A stretch of DNA of 64,000 bases. Source: Rhea pennata. Taxonomy: Eukaryota > Chordata > Aves > Rheiformes > Rheidae. Shown here in pieces: positions 12,101 through 22,255 of the stretch. Every line of letters starts with the position of its first letter. Position 1 is the first letter of the stretch. The translations under genes were made by a program, and so were the position numbers. The stretch spans positions 5,962,001 through 6,026,000 of the forward strand of contig NC_084682.1 in NCBI RefSeq assembly GCF_028389875.1, written 5' to 3'. The notes below the pieces were generated by a model that made no database searches, was not told the DNA's origin, and worked only from the letters and a program-made list of their open reading frames with translations.

Positions 12101-15100
12101 CAGAAGGAGAGGCAAAGGCAGGAGCACAGCCAAGCGCTGCAAAGCCCATGCGCTGCCGCCATCCCAGCTGCAGCTCTGGGAGGCCGGGGACCAGCTCTGC
12201 CCCGTGGGCATCTCCAGCATCCAGGCAGCGAGGTGTACACTCATGCTGATCTCCTGGCCTGCGGCACACAGGGGTGCCTGCCCTCCAAGCCGTTGTGGGG
12301 CTTCCTTCGCGACTGCCAGCATTCAGCAGAAAGCTATGCCTGCCCCAGAGCAAACATCAAACATCCCCCGCAGGGGAGCAGGCTGGCTCGGGAGGGATCG
12401 CTGGGCTTGGGGCCGGGCTCCGTCGGTGGGGGAGTGGGGCTGGTTGCCTGTCCAGCTCAGCATGGGAACCATCGAGTGCTCCATGACTTGGCACCACAGT
12501 GCCCAGACTGTGCGAGAGCAAAGGGAAGGAAGTCCTGAACCCAGCAGAGCTCACCGAGCCCGGAGGGGCTGCGGGGAGCGTGTTGACACCTGCGAGTGCT
12601 GGCATCTTCCCTGGAGCTGTAACGCTGCCTCCCTGGTGCTCTCGCATGGCTTGTGTGAGGCTTGCTAATCCGAGCCCCAGCAGGGAACACTTGCTGCAAG
12701 AGAGCTGAAAACCCTGTTACTGTCCCTGAACCTGCAAAATGAGTCGTGCTTGGGCTCAGGCCGGTTGTGCAGGAGGAGCTGCAGCGGTGGCACTGAGAGC
12801 TGCGGTCTTCTCCTGGCCTGACACTTTCCTGCACAGCCCCCATCCCCTGCACTGGGGGACGGTGTGCCTCACCTCCCGCAGCCTGCCAGGAGCCTCCCCT
12901 GCTTCTGCCCTGAAGCTAAAGACTTGCTAAAGTCCAAGCAGGCTGTTAGCTGAATTCTTGCCCCAGAGAGGCCATCGAAATTGAGAACTGAATGTTGGTA
13001 GGAGGAAGTTGCCTGCTGGCATTAGCCAGGGGCTGGTGACCACTGGAGGCGGAGGCCTCGGTGCCGTGCCCCATCGCTGGATGCTGGAGTGCCAGCACGG
13101 GGCACTCGTCGTGCTCTTGCTGGGGATGCAGCAAGGGGTTAAGCATGAAGCTTCGCATTCGGTTTGTTTCTCTTGCTCTTTAACCTGCTCCGTGCTCCTT
13201 GAGGCTGACCCCGCCATGGAGAAGCCAGGCCTGGTGCAGAAGCACAAACAAGCCTCCCCTTTGAAGCCTGTTTAGCTTGGAAGCAGGAAGGCGGATTTCG
13301 GGAGGGAATACCAGCTTTTCCTGTTTGATGTTCCGTTCTTGCACGGCTCCCCCCACCCCTAACCCAGCCGTGCATTGTGTGGAAATGGCAGCATCAGGTC
13401 GCTAAAAGCAGTAGCAAGAAGAGTTGTCTGAGAGTGAAGAGCAAAGCAGCTCCATGCAGCTTTAATTTGAATACCCAGACAGTGAGTGCCAGTCTCACCA
13501 TGGAACAGAGCGATCACGCAGGCTCCCCGGGCAGTGATTCACAGCACTGGGGAGAGGCCTCAGACCCCGAGCTCTTTCCCCGAACCCCCAAGGAATGCAT
13601 AGTTCCCACTTGAACTCAGGACTTGGCTCCAAGCTCGGAAACAATCTTCAGAAATGAAGCCATGGCTAAAACACACACTGTGCACACAGAGGCTCCCTCG
13701 CACACACGTGCACACCAGCTCTCGCGCGCCCGGCCTCGCGCACACGCATCCCTGTGCACAAACGCAGGCGAGGATGCATGCGTGCACATCTGGGGATACG
13801 ACTGTGTGTGCGCAGCTGCGCAGCTACCTGCCTCGGCAGCATCTTGCTCGCACACGGGCGCTCGCCGTGCAGCAGAGCAGCTCTTGCAGCAGATCCAGTG
13901 TGGTAAGCTGGGTTCCTCCTGGAGCTCTGTTGGTGTCTCTCGGCCTCTGCACAGCTTGGTGGGGCAGAAAGGCTGGTGTCCTCACTGCTTGGCAGCCGTA
14001 CAGGAGGTGCAAAGATTTGACCGTCTCCAGTTAAGCTGAAAGGGCTGGGAATCTGCCTGATCTCAGGTTCAAGTTTGTCTTGAGCAGCATGTGTCAGGAC
14101 AGATGTGCAAGCCCTGTAGCAGCCCCAGATGGGTGAGGTGTTGAAGATTGTCTCCCCTGCAGAGAGCCTGGGACAGCAGCTTCAGGTGTGAAAATAGGGC
14201 TAGGCCTTGCGCGGGAAGCAAAGCAAAAGTGAGAACTGCCTCCTCCCAAGTATGACCTTACTCACATGTGCAGCCCTGTTACAGGAAGGCAGCAGCTTTC
14301 TACACTGAGAGTAAGTCCAGTGAGTCAAGAGGAGGAAGCAGAGCCAGGCAGCCCAGCGCAGGCAGGGAGGTGCAGCGCTGGCAGCCGTTGCTCTGGTCAG
14401 ACACCCAGGGGAGCGGGGCGGCAGGAGGCCGTGGTTTTCCTCTACCTTCAGTCACTCGTGGAGGTACCACTGGTCATGATGCCCAAGGAGCCAGGGGGGA
14501 GCGTGGGGCGGAGACGTGCTCGGCAGAGCGAGGTGCCTGTAGCGAGAGTGCCTGCACGCCGCGGAGAGAGGCGTGCGGTGCTCGGCAGGGCCGAGCCAGG
14601 TGACACGCAGAGGTGGAAAGGCAGCAAAGCTTTTCCAGACCAGCAGCCAAGTCCGGGAGCACAGGGACACTGCGGCAGCTGAACCCAGATTTCCTGAGCC
14701 AGCTCCCAGTGCCCCGGCCCCAAGGCCTTGGCAACTTGTGCACTTCAGCAGCAGGTCATGAGAGCACCTTGTCGCGTAGTAACTGTACCTCCTCTTCCTG
14801 TTTGAAGTGATAAACGAGCTGGATGGCCTGGCCAAGGGCCCAGAGATGGAGCACCGGGCCGCAGGCTATGCCCGCCAAGTGCAGGAGCGAGCCAGGAAGT
14901 CCATCGAGTTCCTGGAGGAGCGATTCGAGAGCCGTGACAACTGCCTGAGGGCTCTGACCAGCCGAGGCAACGAGCTGGAGTCCATCTCCTTCCGCAGCGA
15001 GGACACCACGGGTCAGCAGGTAAGGGGGGGCCTGGCCGCGGCAGGGGAGGGAGCAGGGTGGGGAACGTGGAGGCAGAGCTGCCAGTGTGTGCTCTGGGCC

Positions 15101-17689
15101 TGGGGGTCTTCTACACTGCCTCCCAGAGGGTAGCCAGGGCCCCCATCCCTGGGGTCTGCATGCCCTGAACGGAGAGTAGCTCTGCCCTTTTACAGGCAGC
15201 TGAGCAGACTCTGCTGCGCATGTTAATGGCTTGGAAGAGCCCTGCTCTCTGCTTCATTGTGATTTTAGAGAGCAATGTAGAAATTAAGGGGGTGTCGGGG
15301 GGGGGGACACAGATTTGCACACAGATTTTTCCCTTACAGGCCTAATTTTGCCCTTTTCTTCTAGGGAAACAACGATGACCTGATTCTGTCCTGCTGTCTC
15401 CACTACTGCAATGACAAGGCCAAGGATTTCATGCCCTCTAACAAAGGTATAACATCCTCACGTCCCCTTTATCCCTGCGCTGTTGCATCCCACAGACAGC
15501 TTGTTTTCTCTTTCATGGCCCTTTGAGCCAATCCCGCCTGCATTTTGCCTCTTTCAACACCAAGGTGTCACCTCCTGCCTCCCATCAGCCCCAGGCTGTT
15601 GCCCTTGTGTTACATTTACAAATGCGCACCTCACTGCGCTTCCTGTGATGCTCCAGCCTGTGAGAAGCCCCCTATAAATGTCTGTAGAGCCATTTCTTCC
15701 TCTCAAATCCTTCCTTAAAATGCTCTTTTGCTACAGCCGAACCTAATGGGTGGCTAGGGTGCTGAGGCCTCTGCTTGGTTTTGTCAGCCGGGCTGTTAGG
15801 CTGCATGCATGTCCACCGCCCCCTCTTTTGCTGGAGTGGAGAGTGGGGCAGGGCCTCTCTGCCCTGCACGCTGCTCTTCTGAGCGCAGCAGGATGCGGCA
15901 ACCGTGGACTAAGGCCTACAGAAAGGTGATGGTGATGGCAGAGGTTACTGAGGGCCTCGCCTCCTCTGCGAGTGCGACTGGCGGATACAACCCCAATGCC
16001 TGCTTGTGCAGAGCCCATGTCCTGCCGCCGTGGCCGTGCGTTGCTGGTGCCAGGCCCGGAGGAGCAGGGGGAGGTTGCGTGTGGGATGCGGCCCGGGGCT
16101 GGCTGCAGGCGGTAGGAAGGGGCCAGTTCCCCACGAGCCATGGTGCCTCCCGGCTGGTGCCTTTTGCCTCCTGATGTCCCGTTGGCATCTGGCAGGGCGT
16201 GCGGCATGCTAGGACCAGACAACCGCAGAGCCGTTGCCAGGGCGGTGAGGATGGGAATTATATCAGCAGCTGCCCAAGAAATCAACCCACATTTGTCAGT
16301 GCGAATTCTTAGCAGCTTAACTTGTCAGATTCACAGAGAAACCGTCACCAAATGTTTATGTGTAAATGATGCTGAATTTTGAAATCATGTGGATTATGGC
16401 GAATGGGGCCTGACAAGCTGACAGCCTCTGGTTTGTAACAAGGAGGCGCGTCACCAGCTCCGAGCAGAGGATGTTTATTGTTACACATTTCTTAAAGTGT
16501 CCGCACAAAACTTCCCAATCCTGCTTTCAGCAGCCCTCAGCCCCAGGACTGCCCTCGTGCGCGGCCACCCCAACACCCTGCTCCCCGCGGACGGGCCGCG
16601 CACCCCTTCCTCCTGGCCCAGGCAGCCCGGAGCGCTCTGCCCTCCATCCTCAGCTCCGACGCCACGATCCTAGCCCGTGTTCCTCGTGAACCTCCCCTTC
16701 CCCTCAGCCTGCTGCTCCCAGCGCAGCCAATCTGGGCCCATGTTGGGCTCCCATAAACTCTGTTTTTTCCATTCCAGTCCTGGCTCGGAGGCACTGTGTT
16801 TCCTGTGCTCATAGGAACAGTACTCTGGTCACAGGACCCAGCTGCTTACACATACCCCATATGCTTCCCCTGCTTCACACACACGTAAGCGTAGCTCCCA
16901 CATCCCCGGCCCGGCATGTTGCGTGCGGGGCAGCTCATCCATCTGGGGGCAAGATCCCTTCAGTTATTTCTCAGGCTTCAGCTCTTTCTGTCTGTCTGAG
17001 CATAAGCCAGAAATGCCTCAGTGTTAGTGGCTACTCCAAAAGCTTCTCAAAATAAGGGCTAGTTTTAGATCTTATAATGAGATCACCAGAATAATAGCAC
17101 CAGCTTCCTGCTGGAGCCAGGGTCGCAGGCCGTCTTCCTGGCCTGGGTCAGGCAAAGGTACCTCCTGTTCCCTGGCTGCCGCTTCACACACCACCCCAGC
17201 ACGGGCAGTGGGTAGTGCTGAGACCTGGCTCTGCTTCTCGGCCTTCTCAGCTCTGGGAAGGTGCAAGGGGCAGGCTGCAGGCGGGGATAGTGAATCAGAT
17301 CTTCAAGGGGCTGGGAGAAGTCCTTTGAGGTGAAGGGTCTTCTCTGAGCCAGGGTGGGAAGCCTTGGCAGGCAGCAGGGCTGACCCTTGGAGCTAGGAGC
17401 ACTGCCTGGGTGCTGGGAGACTGTGCTCTCAGAGGAGGGTGCTGTGCCTGGCCCGCACGGAGCATGGCATGGGGACAGCGTGGGGTGAGAGAGGTGGCGG
17501 TACAGGGGCTGGGTGCGGAGCAGGTCCAGGCTCCACTCTGGTCTCTCTCTCGTTCCAGATGATCCGATCCGGTTGCTCAGAGAAGTGGTTTTGCTCACAG
17601 ACGACCGGAACCTGCGAGTCAAAGCGCTGACCCGCAACGTGCCCGTGCGGGACATCCCCACCTTCCTCAAATGGGCCCAGGAGGGCTGA
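1..17689 (+). CDS. SMG6: SMG6 (EST1A), 3' part: six coding exons, spliced
   Basis: Joined exons are 1-110, 3188-3337, 11173-11326, 14808-15019, 15365-15446 and 17559-17689; every junction is GT-AG and all phases agree. SMG6 is the nonsense-mediated mRNA decay endonuclease that cleaves target mRNA near a premature stop. The window holds the acidic, coiled linker (FEDDSEAEGSGGEFD) followed by the full C-terminal PIN domain. Visible acidic residues that correspond to the family's metal-binding triad are in VPDTNGFID, NNDDLIL and LTDDRNL; NELDGLAKG is also conserved. The protein ends in NVPVRDIPTFLKWAQEG, which matches the vertebrate SMG6 C-terminus with small substitutions. The N-terminal TPR/14-3-3-like part lies upstream of the window. 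No frameshift or missing key residue is seen, so this is an intact gene end. HIC1 follows in the opposite orientation. Confidence 0.96.
111..3187 (+). other. SMG6: SMG6 intron (about 3.1 kb)
   Basis: Bounded by GTACCG and a pyrimidine-rich acceptor. No second gene or convincing exon was seen; open frames here lack similarity and splice support. The only structured element noted is the ancient SINE-like stretch at about 2745-2935. Confidence 0.8.
2745..2935 (+). repeat. Ancient SINE remnant, MIR/CORE-SINE-like
   Basis: Contains the typical order of MIR-type motifs: AGTCTAAACAGACAGGCAAA, then CCCCATTTTACAGA, a degraded GAACTGAA, GTGACTTGCCCAAGG, CACAGCTAGGAAG and TTAGAACAGAGCT. Similarity to the MIR core is from memory of the consensus; family assignment and ends are approximate. 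Confidence 0.6.
3188..3337 (+). CDS. SMG6: SMG6 coding exon b (acidic linker and start of helix before PIN)
   Basis: Encodes KEDDVLIEAFEDDSEAEG, then GGEFDIKELRAKKQALARKV and AEQQRRQDKIQ. Donor CAG|GTAGGA is after 3337 (phase 0). The acceptor is a tandem AAGAAG (3185-3190) after a pyrimidine tract, so the exon may begin at 3188 or 3191; the choice adds or removes one lysine. The basic, Gln-rich end reads like a coiled helix leading into the PIN domain. Confidence 0.93.
4333..4352. promoter_or_regulatory. Perfect 8-bp inverted repeat of paired SMAD-type half-sites
   Basis: GCCAGACA, a 4-base spacer (CATC), then TGTCTGGC. Each arm contains CAGA/TCTG, the SMAD-binding box. It sits at the left edge of an AT-rich block (to about 4650). 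Function is inferred from motif only. Confidence 0.3.
7160..9750. promoter_or_regulatory. Intronic CpG island in SMG6 with MEF2/CArG-like motif at its left edge
   Basis: Dense CpG over about 2.5 kb, unlike the flanking intron. At the left edge CTAAATATAG (7305-7314) fits the MEF2 consensus YTAWWWWTAR inside a near-palindrome, and CCAAAATAGC (7210-7219) is CArG-like; a CCAAT-like box is at about 7191. No TATA box with an associated conserved exon was identified. This could be an internal promoter or enhancer; strand is undecided. Confidence 0.4.
10252..10261. promoter_or_regulatory. MEF2-like motif in SMG6 intron
   Basis: CTATTTTTAA matches YTAWWWWTAR, within a short AT-rich block (about 10240-10330) after GC-rich DNA. 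Motif match only. Confidence 0.25.
11173..11326 (+). CDS. SMG6: SMG6 coding exon c (start of PIN domain)
   Basis: Acceptor CTTCTCCTTCAG|GCC. Encodes AVLKDQSQVRQMELEIRP, then VFLVPDTNGFIDHLSSLAML, ending KFILVVPLI plus one base (phase 1), donor G|GTGAGT. VPDTNGF carries the first catalytic aspartate of the PIN fold and VVPLI is the second beta strand. Confidence 0.95.
11327..14807 (+). other. SMG6: SMG6 intron (about 3.5 kb)
   Basis: Bounded by GTGAGT and an AG acceptor. No gene seen. It contains a long alternating purine-pyrimidine tract (13665-13860). Confidence 0.75.
13665..13860. repeat. Degenerate CA/CG alternating purine-pyrimidine tract
   Basis: Repeated ACACAC, GTGCACAC, CGCACACG, GCGCGC and TGCATGCGTGCAC runs over about 195 bases. 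Composition is that of decayed (CA)n/(CG)n simple repeat with Z-DNA potential. Confidence 0.6.
14808..15019 (+). CDS. SMG6: SMG6 coding exon d (PIN domain core)
   Basis: Acceptor TTTGAAG|TG completes the Val codon split by the previous intron, giving V-INELDGLAKGPEM. The exon goes on through RARKSIEFLEERFESRD and LTSRGNELESISFRSEDTTG, ending QQ in phase 0 with donor CAG|GTAAGG. Identity to known vertebrate SMG6 is nearly complete. Confidence 0.96.
15365..15446 (+). CDS. SMG6: SMG6 coding exon e (PIN, second acidic motif)
   Basis: Acceptor TTCTTCTAG|GGA. Encodes GNNDDLILSCCLHYCNDKAK and DFMPSNK plus one base (phase 1), donor G|GTATAA. NNDDLIL holds an expected metal-binding Asp of the PIN nuclease. 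The intron upstream (15020-15364) is only 345 bases long. Confidence 0.95.
15447..17558 (+). other. SMG6: Last SMG6 intron (about 2.1 kb) with AT-rich block
   Basis: No gene seen. Bases 16245-16480 are clearly AT-richer than the flanks and lack simple repeats, a candidate conserved non-coding element. The rest is ordinary intron sequence. Confidence 0.6.
17559..17689 (+). CDS. SMG6: SMG6 terminal coding exon
   Basis: Acceptor CTCGTTCCAG|AT. Completes the split Asp codon, then DPIRLLREVVLLTDDRNLRV, KALTRNVPVRD and IPTFLKWAQEG, stop TGA at 17687-17689. LTDDRNL contains the last catalytic-site Asp of the PIN domain. Confidence 0.97.
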
Positions 17690-17830
17690 GGGGGCCGAGC
17701 AGGGAGGAGAGCCCCTCAGTGAGTAACGCAGCGTGTTGCGGTGGGAGAACGGCTTCGGAGGCAGCCCTCGCCACGCGTCGCCACCGCCTTCCAGCCCACA
17801 ATGAACAATAAACGCCACGTCTTCAACCCA
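17690..17830 (+). terminator. SMG6: SMG6 3'UTR with poly(A) signal AATAAA
   Basis: A canonical AATAAA lies at 17807-17812, 118 bases after the SMG6 stop; cleavage is expected around 17825-17835. The 3'UTR would be only about 140 bases. Confidence 0.8.
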
Positions 17831-19852
17831 CCCCAGAATGGCCGTGCTGCGGAGGGCCCCCCCGGGGGCAGGCAAGCTGGGAAGGTCATTGCTGTGGATG
17901 GTTCATGCGGAGGCTGGGACATTGAGGGTCCCGCCATCCTTCGGGCGGTGCTGGAGCAGAGCAGGAGAGAGCCCTGCTGTCTAGGGAAGCTTTGGGTGAG
18001 CCCACGCCAGATCGCCAGCCTTTTGCTTGGTTTGCTTGGTTGCAGAGAGCACAAGTCAGCGTCTCTTTGGGTTTGCAGTCTGTTAGGGCAGAGACCGGGG
18101 ATGTGACAGTGCAGACTTTGGGATTACTTATTCTAGCTCAGCCCTGAGAGCGAAGCCCTGCTGGCACAGCCCTGGGGCCCCCAGGAGGACTGGCTGTGCC
18201 CCTCGGAGATGCTGCGGACTTCAAGGTCAGGCTCCCTCCTGCCCGGCTGCATGCTCTGCTCTCTCCAGTCATCCCTCCTCCCCCAGCCTGTTTGTCTCAG
18301 CTGTCTCAGGCAGCACCCAGTCTCCTCTCCCCTTCCCCACCCCACTCCCATCCCACCAGAGCAGGGCTGCAACTGGCCACCGACCTGGCGCCTCACATCC
18401 CACCGAGGGAATTGTTGCCTTCTGCTTGCAGGGGCTGTTTTCCTCTCTCTGGTGCAGGGTTTACTTGTTGAGTTTCAGTTCCGGCTTCGGTAGGTGTTAG
18501 TGTTCAGGTGTGTGCACTGCCTGCAGTGGAAGGGAGGCTTTGAACACCTCCAGTACCCCAGATGCTTTCACCCTTCTGTTCTGCCCCGCTGCCCACCCAG
18601 ACGTTAGCTGCCCCTCCCTCTACTTTCCCAAACCCTTGGTCCCACTCTGCTGCCTTTGGGCACATTTTCAGCCAAGACTTTGGCATGAGGCTAACAAGAT
18701 CCATGGAGGCCCTGAGGGTGCCAGGACAGGCAGTCTCGCAGGTCCCAAGTGCTTGCACATCTCCGCAGGCTCCTCTCGTGTGGAGTTTGGCTTGTGCCCG
18801 TGGAGCTGGGGCCTGGCTGGAGAGAAACCAGGCACCGCTGTGGCTGCCTGCCCAGCTGCCCCTCGCCGGGGAGGGAGCCTTGAGCAGACACTGCTGCCAC
18901 ATCACTGGTCGTGCAGGGTTACCCGGCACCAGGAGCAGTGCAGGGGGCTGAGCACCCCTCCCCCCCGCCAAATTGCCACATTGCCTCTACCACCAAGCTT
19001 TTGCCAACGTCCCCCCCCAAAAAAAAAAAAAAAAAAAAAAAACAGATCTCCACTACACCCCAGCAACAGGAGCTAAGAGGGAGCATTAGCCAGTGACTGA
19101 GAGCCTCTGGTGCTCCGGTAAGTACCAGTCCCAGAGGCAGGGAGTGGAGTTGCCCTTTCTGGGTGCCTTGCAGCACCCTGAGGTTGTCCACTGGGGAGCA
19201 GCAGCAATGGGAGAGAAGTGAGAAGCGGCAAAAAAAAGCAGCAGGGCTGAACCAGCATTTTCCTTTCCTGAGTCAGTGGCTTGGGGCTGGGGCCTACACT
19301 AGAGCAAGTTCGAGCAGGAAGCCCAATGTTAGCCCTGCCTAAGCCTTCGCTGGCCACCTGGCCTCACGGTGCGAGCCAAAGCGGGGGTGTCAGAGCCCGC
19401 GATGCTTCGCAGGGCCGCTTGGCGCCTGCTTTGATGGCCAACAGGCCGGTGCTTCACGGACGGCAGCCCTTCCCCAAGTGCTGGCCGCAGCAGTGGTGTC
19501 TGCACAGCACCGCGTGGAAGATGAGCAATGGTTTGTGCTTGTTCACCGGGACCATACGGATGCCATGGCTGCAGGGGCTGCTGCCAGCAAAGCGGGTCTG
19601 TGCTCAGGAGCAGAGCCTGTTCACCAGAGACTTTGGGAGCCCTGAGCCGCACAGAGCCAACAGCGTGGGCCGAGCACGTCCTGGGGCCTGTGGGAAGCAG
19701 CAAATGCAAGCAGCCAGGCCCTGGGTTTTGTGCATGCGGCTGGAGACTCTGCCGCAGAGTCTGGGCTAGCCCACACCTGTGTACAGCGCTGTGCTGAGTT
19801 CAAGCAACATGCAGACTTTCCTTTTTCCTCAAAGCTGATTGCGTTTGAAATG
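17831..19852. other. Convergent intergenic gap between SMG6 and HIC1
   Basis: About 2 kb between the SMG6 cleavage site and the most distal HIC1 poly(A) candidate. No exon-like conserved sequence was recognised. The only distinct element is a C8/A24 homopolymer junction at 19011-19042. Confidence 0.65.
19011..19042. repeat. Homopolymer junction: C8 followed by A24
   Basis: Eight C (19011-19018) followed by twenty-four A (19019-19042). It may be a simple repeat or the poly(A) tail of a decayed retroposed copy; no flanking target-site duplication was identified by eye. Confidence 0.7.
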
Positions 19853-19858
19853 TTTATT
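19853..19858 (-). terminator. Possible distal poly(A) signal for HIC1
   Basis: TTTATT on the + strand reads AATAAA on the - strand, about 2.4 kb past the HIC1 stop. There is also ATTAAA on the - strand at 20191-20196. Usage is unknown. Confidence 0.35.
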
Positions 19859-20599
19859 TTCTAACGAAGCTGCCCCAGGCCGCGCGGCAAACGGGCGGCC
19901 GCTTCGCGAGGCCGGGCCGCTTGCTGGGGTTCGCTCAGCTCAGAGGGCCGCGCGGACTGGGAGCCCTGGCGCCGCGCTGCAGGCTCTGCGGCTGGGGCGT
20001 CGCGCCGGGCCGGAGCGGAGCGAAGCGGCGGGGCCTGCCGCGCGCGCCCGCGCAGCGGAGCGGGGAGCCGCGGAGCCCGGCCGCCGGCAGCCCCCTCCGG
20101 GGAGAGCTGCGGGGCAGCGGCCTGGTGCCGTCCCCAGGGAGCCTTTTTCCTGGGGAGCTGGCCGCATTCGGGCTATTCTGTTACAATGGTTTTAATAATT
20201 TTTAGTATTAAACACTTGTCTGTGCTGCCGTGTTGCTTCATTTGCTGCTGGAGGGCGAGCTGGGGCGCAGGGGAGGCTGCGGGGTGCCGGCAGCGGGGAC
20301 GCGGCCGCGCGCGCAGGGGAGACGGCGGTGGCGTGTCCTGCCGTGCGTGGGCAGAGCCTCCCCGCAGCCGCCGCTGTCCCCTCGAGCCTCCGGGCAAACC
20401 AGGCTTGGCCTGAGGCGAAGCCCCTCGACTTCCCTCCCCGCACCGCCGCCGAGGGCCCGCTGCCCCGCGCCGGCCGCTCCCGAGCCCGGCCGTGCCGCTG
20501 GCCGCACCAGCCCCACGCAGCGCCGAGCCTGCAAGCGCCATCCTCATCCTCACCGTCCCCGGCGGGGCTGCCCCGCGCCCCAGAGAAGGACGCGAGGCC

Positions 20600-22255
20600 G
20601 CGTGTGTTAATGTCACTTTATTGCTCGTTCGGTTTCGACTATAGAAAAAAAGGGCGAGGAGCCCGTGTACAAATCGGACGTGATACAGACTGGGCCGGGC
20701 GGCCCCGCTGGGCACTTCCAGCTGTGCTTTGGGTGCAGCCGCTGCCGGCGCTGCGTCCTCCCCGGACGAGCGGGGCCAGGGGCGGGGGGGGGGCCCACGG
20801 CAGCTCGGCCCGGGAGCTGCCGGCCCCGGGGCCACCCGGCGGGGCCCCGGCGCGGGCGGCCCCTGGCCATTCCCGGCTAGGAGCGTGGCCCCGCGGGGTG
20901 GCCCCGGGGCAGGAGCAGCCGGCTCGGGGTAAGGCACAGTGGCCGCAAGGCCGGGGACAGTCGCTGCCCCGGGGCCTCGTGTGCAAAGGAGAGGACGCAG
21001 GGGGGGTTGGGGGGGGGAAGCTTCACATTAGCCCCGGGCAGAAGGCGCAGGCCGGGATGGGCCGGGATGCAGGGAGGGGGCTTTGCCCACCCGGAGCAGA
21101 AGGCACAAGAGGGGAGGCCGGGGCGGCGGTGGAGGGCTTGGGGGGGGGGGGGGGGCTCCGGGTGCCGGCAGCCCGGCCGGGGCGGGGAGGGGGCCACCCC
21201 GCACCTCTCCCCCGGCGGCTCCGGGCCGCCCCTTCCCGCGGCCCTGGCGGCGCTCAGGCCCGCGCCGGCGTAGCTGACAAACCAGACCGCTTTGTCTTTG
21301 TCGGAAACTCCCGGCCCGCGGCCCCCCCCGGCAGCCCGGCCCGCTCTGGGCACGGGGATCTTTGGCGAAAGAGGCGAGGGGCAGCCGGAGCTGCTCCGCG
21401 CCCCCGCGCCGAGGCCGCCGCCGCCGCGGGGCCCCGGGGCATCCCTGATTTCGAGGCGCCTGCTGGGGCAGGTCCCAGGGGCTCAGTCTGTGACGGGCCC
21501 TGCGCCGGCGGCGGGGACGCGGCCGAGGGGCCCCCGCGGGAGGCCGGTGCCGGCGCTGCGCGGGCGCCGGGGCTCAGGCCGGCAGGGCAGCGCCGAGCGG
21601 GGAGCAGCGCGGCGCTCCCTCTCCCCCCCGCCCCAGCCCCGGGGCGCCCCACCCGGCCCCCCGCTGCCCCCTCGGACCCTGCCCGCGCCTCCGTCAGTCC
21701 CGTGCGCCAGCCTGGCCCGCGGGAACCGCTCGCCGCAGCATTCCCGGCGCCTCGCCGCCCTCGGCCGACTACTCACAGGCCCGCGGCGCCGGAGGCGGCC
21801 GAGTCCACGTCCCGTCGCGGCAGGCGCCCCGGGCCGAGCCGAGCCGAGCCGAGCCGAGCCCCGGCGGCGGCAGGCAGGCAGGCAGCCGGGCGGGTGGCCG
21901 CCGCGGGCCTCCCCGCCGGCCGCGAGACGGCCCTGAGGTAAGGAGCGGGCTCATGTCCTCCAAAGCCTCGGGGCCGAGCCCGGGCCCGGCATCACAGCTT
22001 GCGTCTTCGCCCGCCGCCGCAGTCCCGGGAGCCGCCGCGGGGCCGAGCCCGCAGGCCAGTCCCTGAATTATCAGCTTCTTCCAGGCGAGCCCGGCGCTCC
22101 CCGGGGCTCCCGGCAGCACCCGCCGCTCCGGGGACCCTCCGCCACCGGCGAGTTCTCCGGGGCCGGCTCCGAGCCGGGGGGGGGCGGCGGCCGGGCGCCT
22201 CCCGCCGCGGCCCCCGGATCCCCGCGGCGCGGCCGGAGCGCGGCCCCGGCGGGCG
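20600..22255 (-). other. HIC1: Inferred HIC1 3'UTR
   Basis: Extremely GC-rich with long G/C homopolymers (for example about 21140-21155) and a (GAGCC)n pentamer tandem at 21834-21860. Large overlapping ORFs on both strands here are compositional. The extent is inferred from the first downstream AATAAA. Confidence 0.5.
20617..20622 (-). terminator. HIC1: HIC1 poly(A) signal AATAAA (proximal)
   Basis: TTTATT on the + strand, reading AATAAA downstream of HIC1; it would give a 3'UTR of about 1.65 kb with cleavage near 20600. It lies in a short AT-richer pocket in otherwise very GC-rich DNA, as expected for a 3' end. Confidence 0.6.

Noticed and set aside
20328..21941. 537-aa open frame in the HIC1 3'UTR region
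   Set aside because: GC-rich artefact with no conserved motif.
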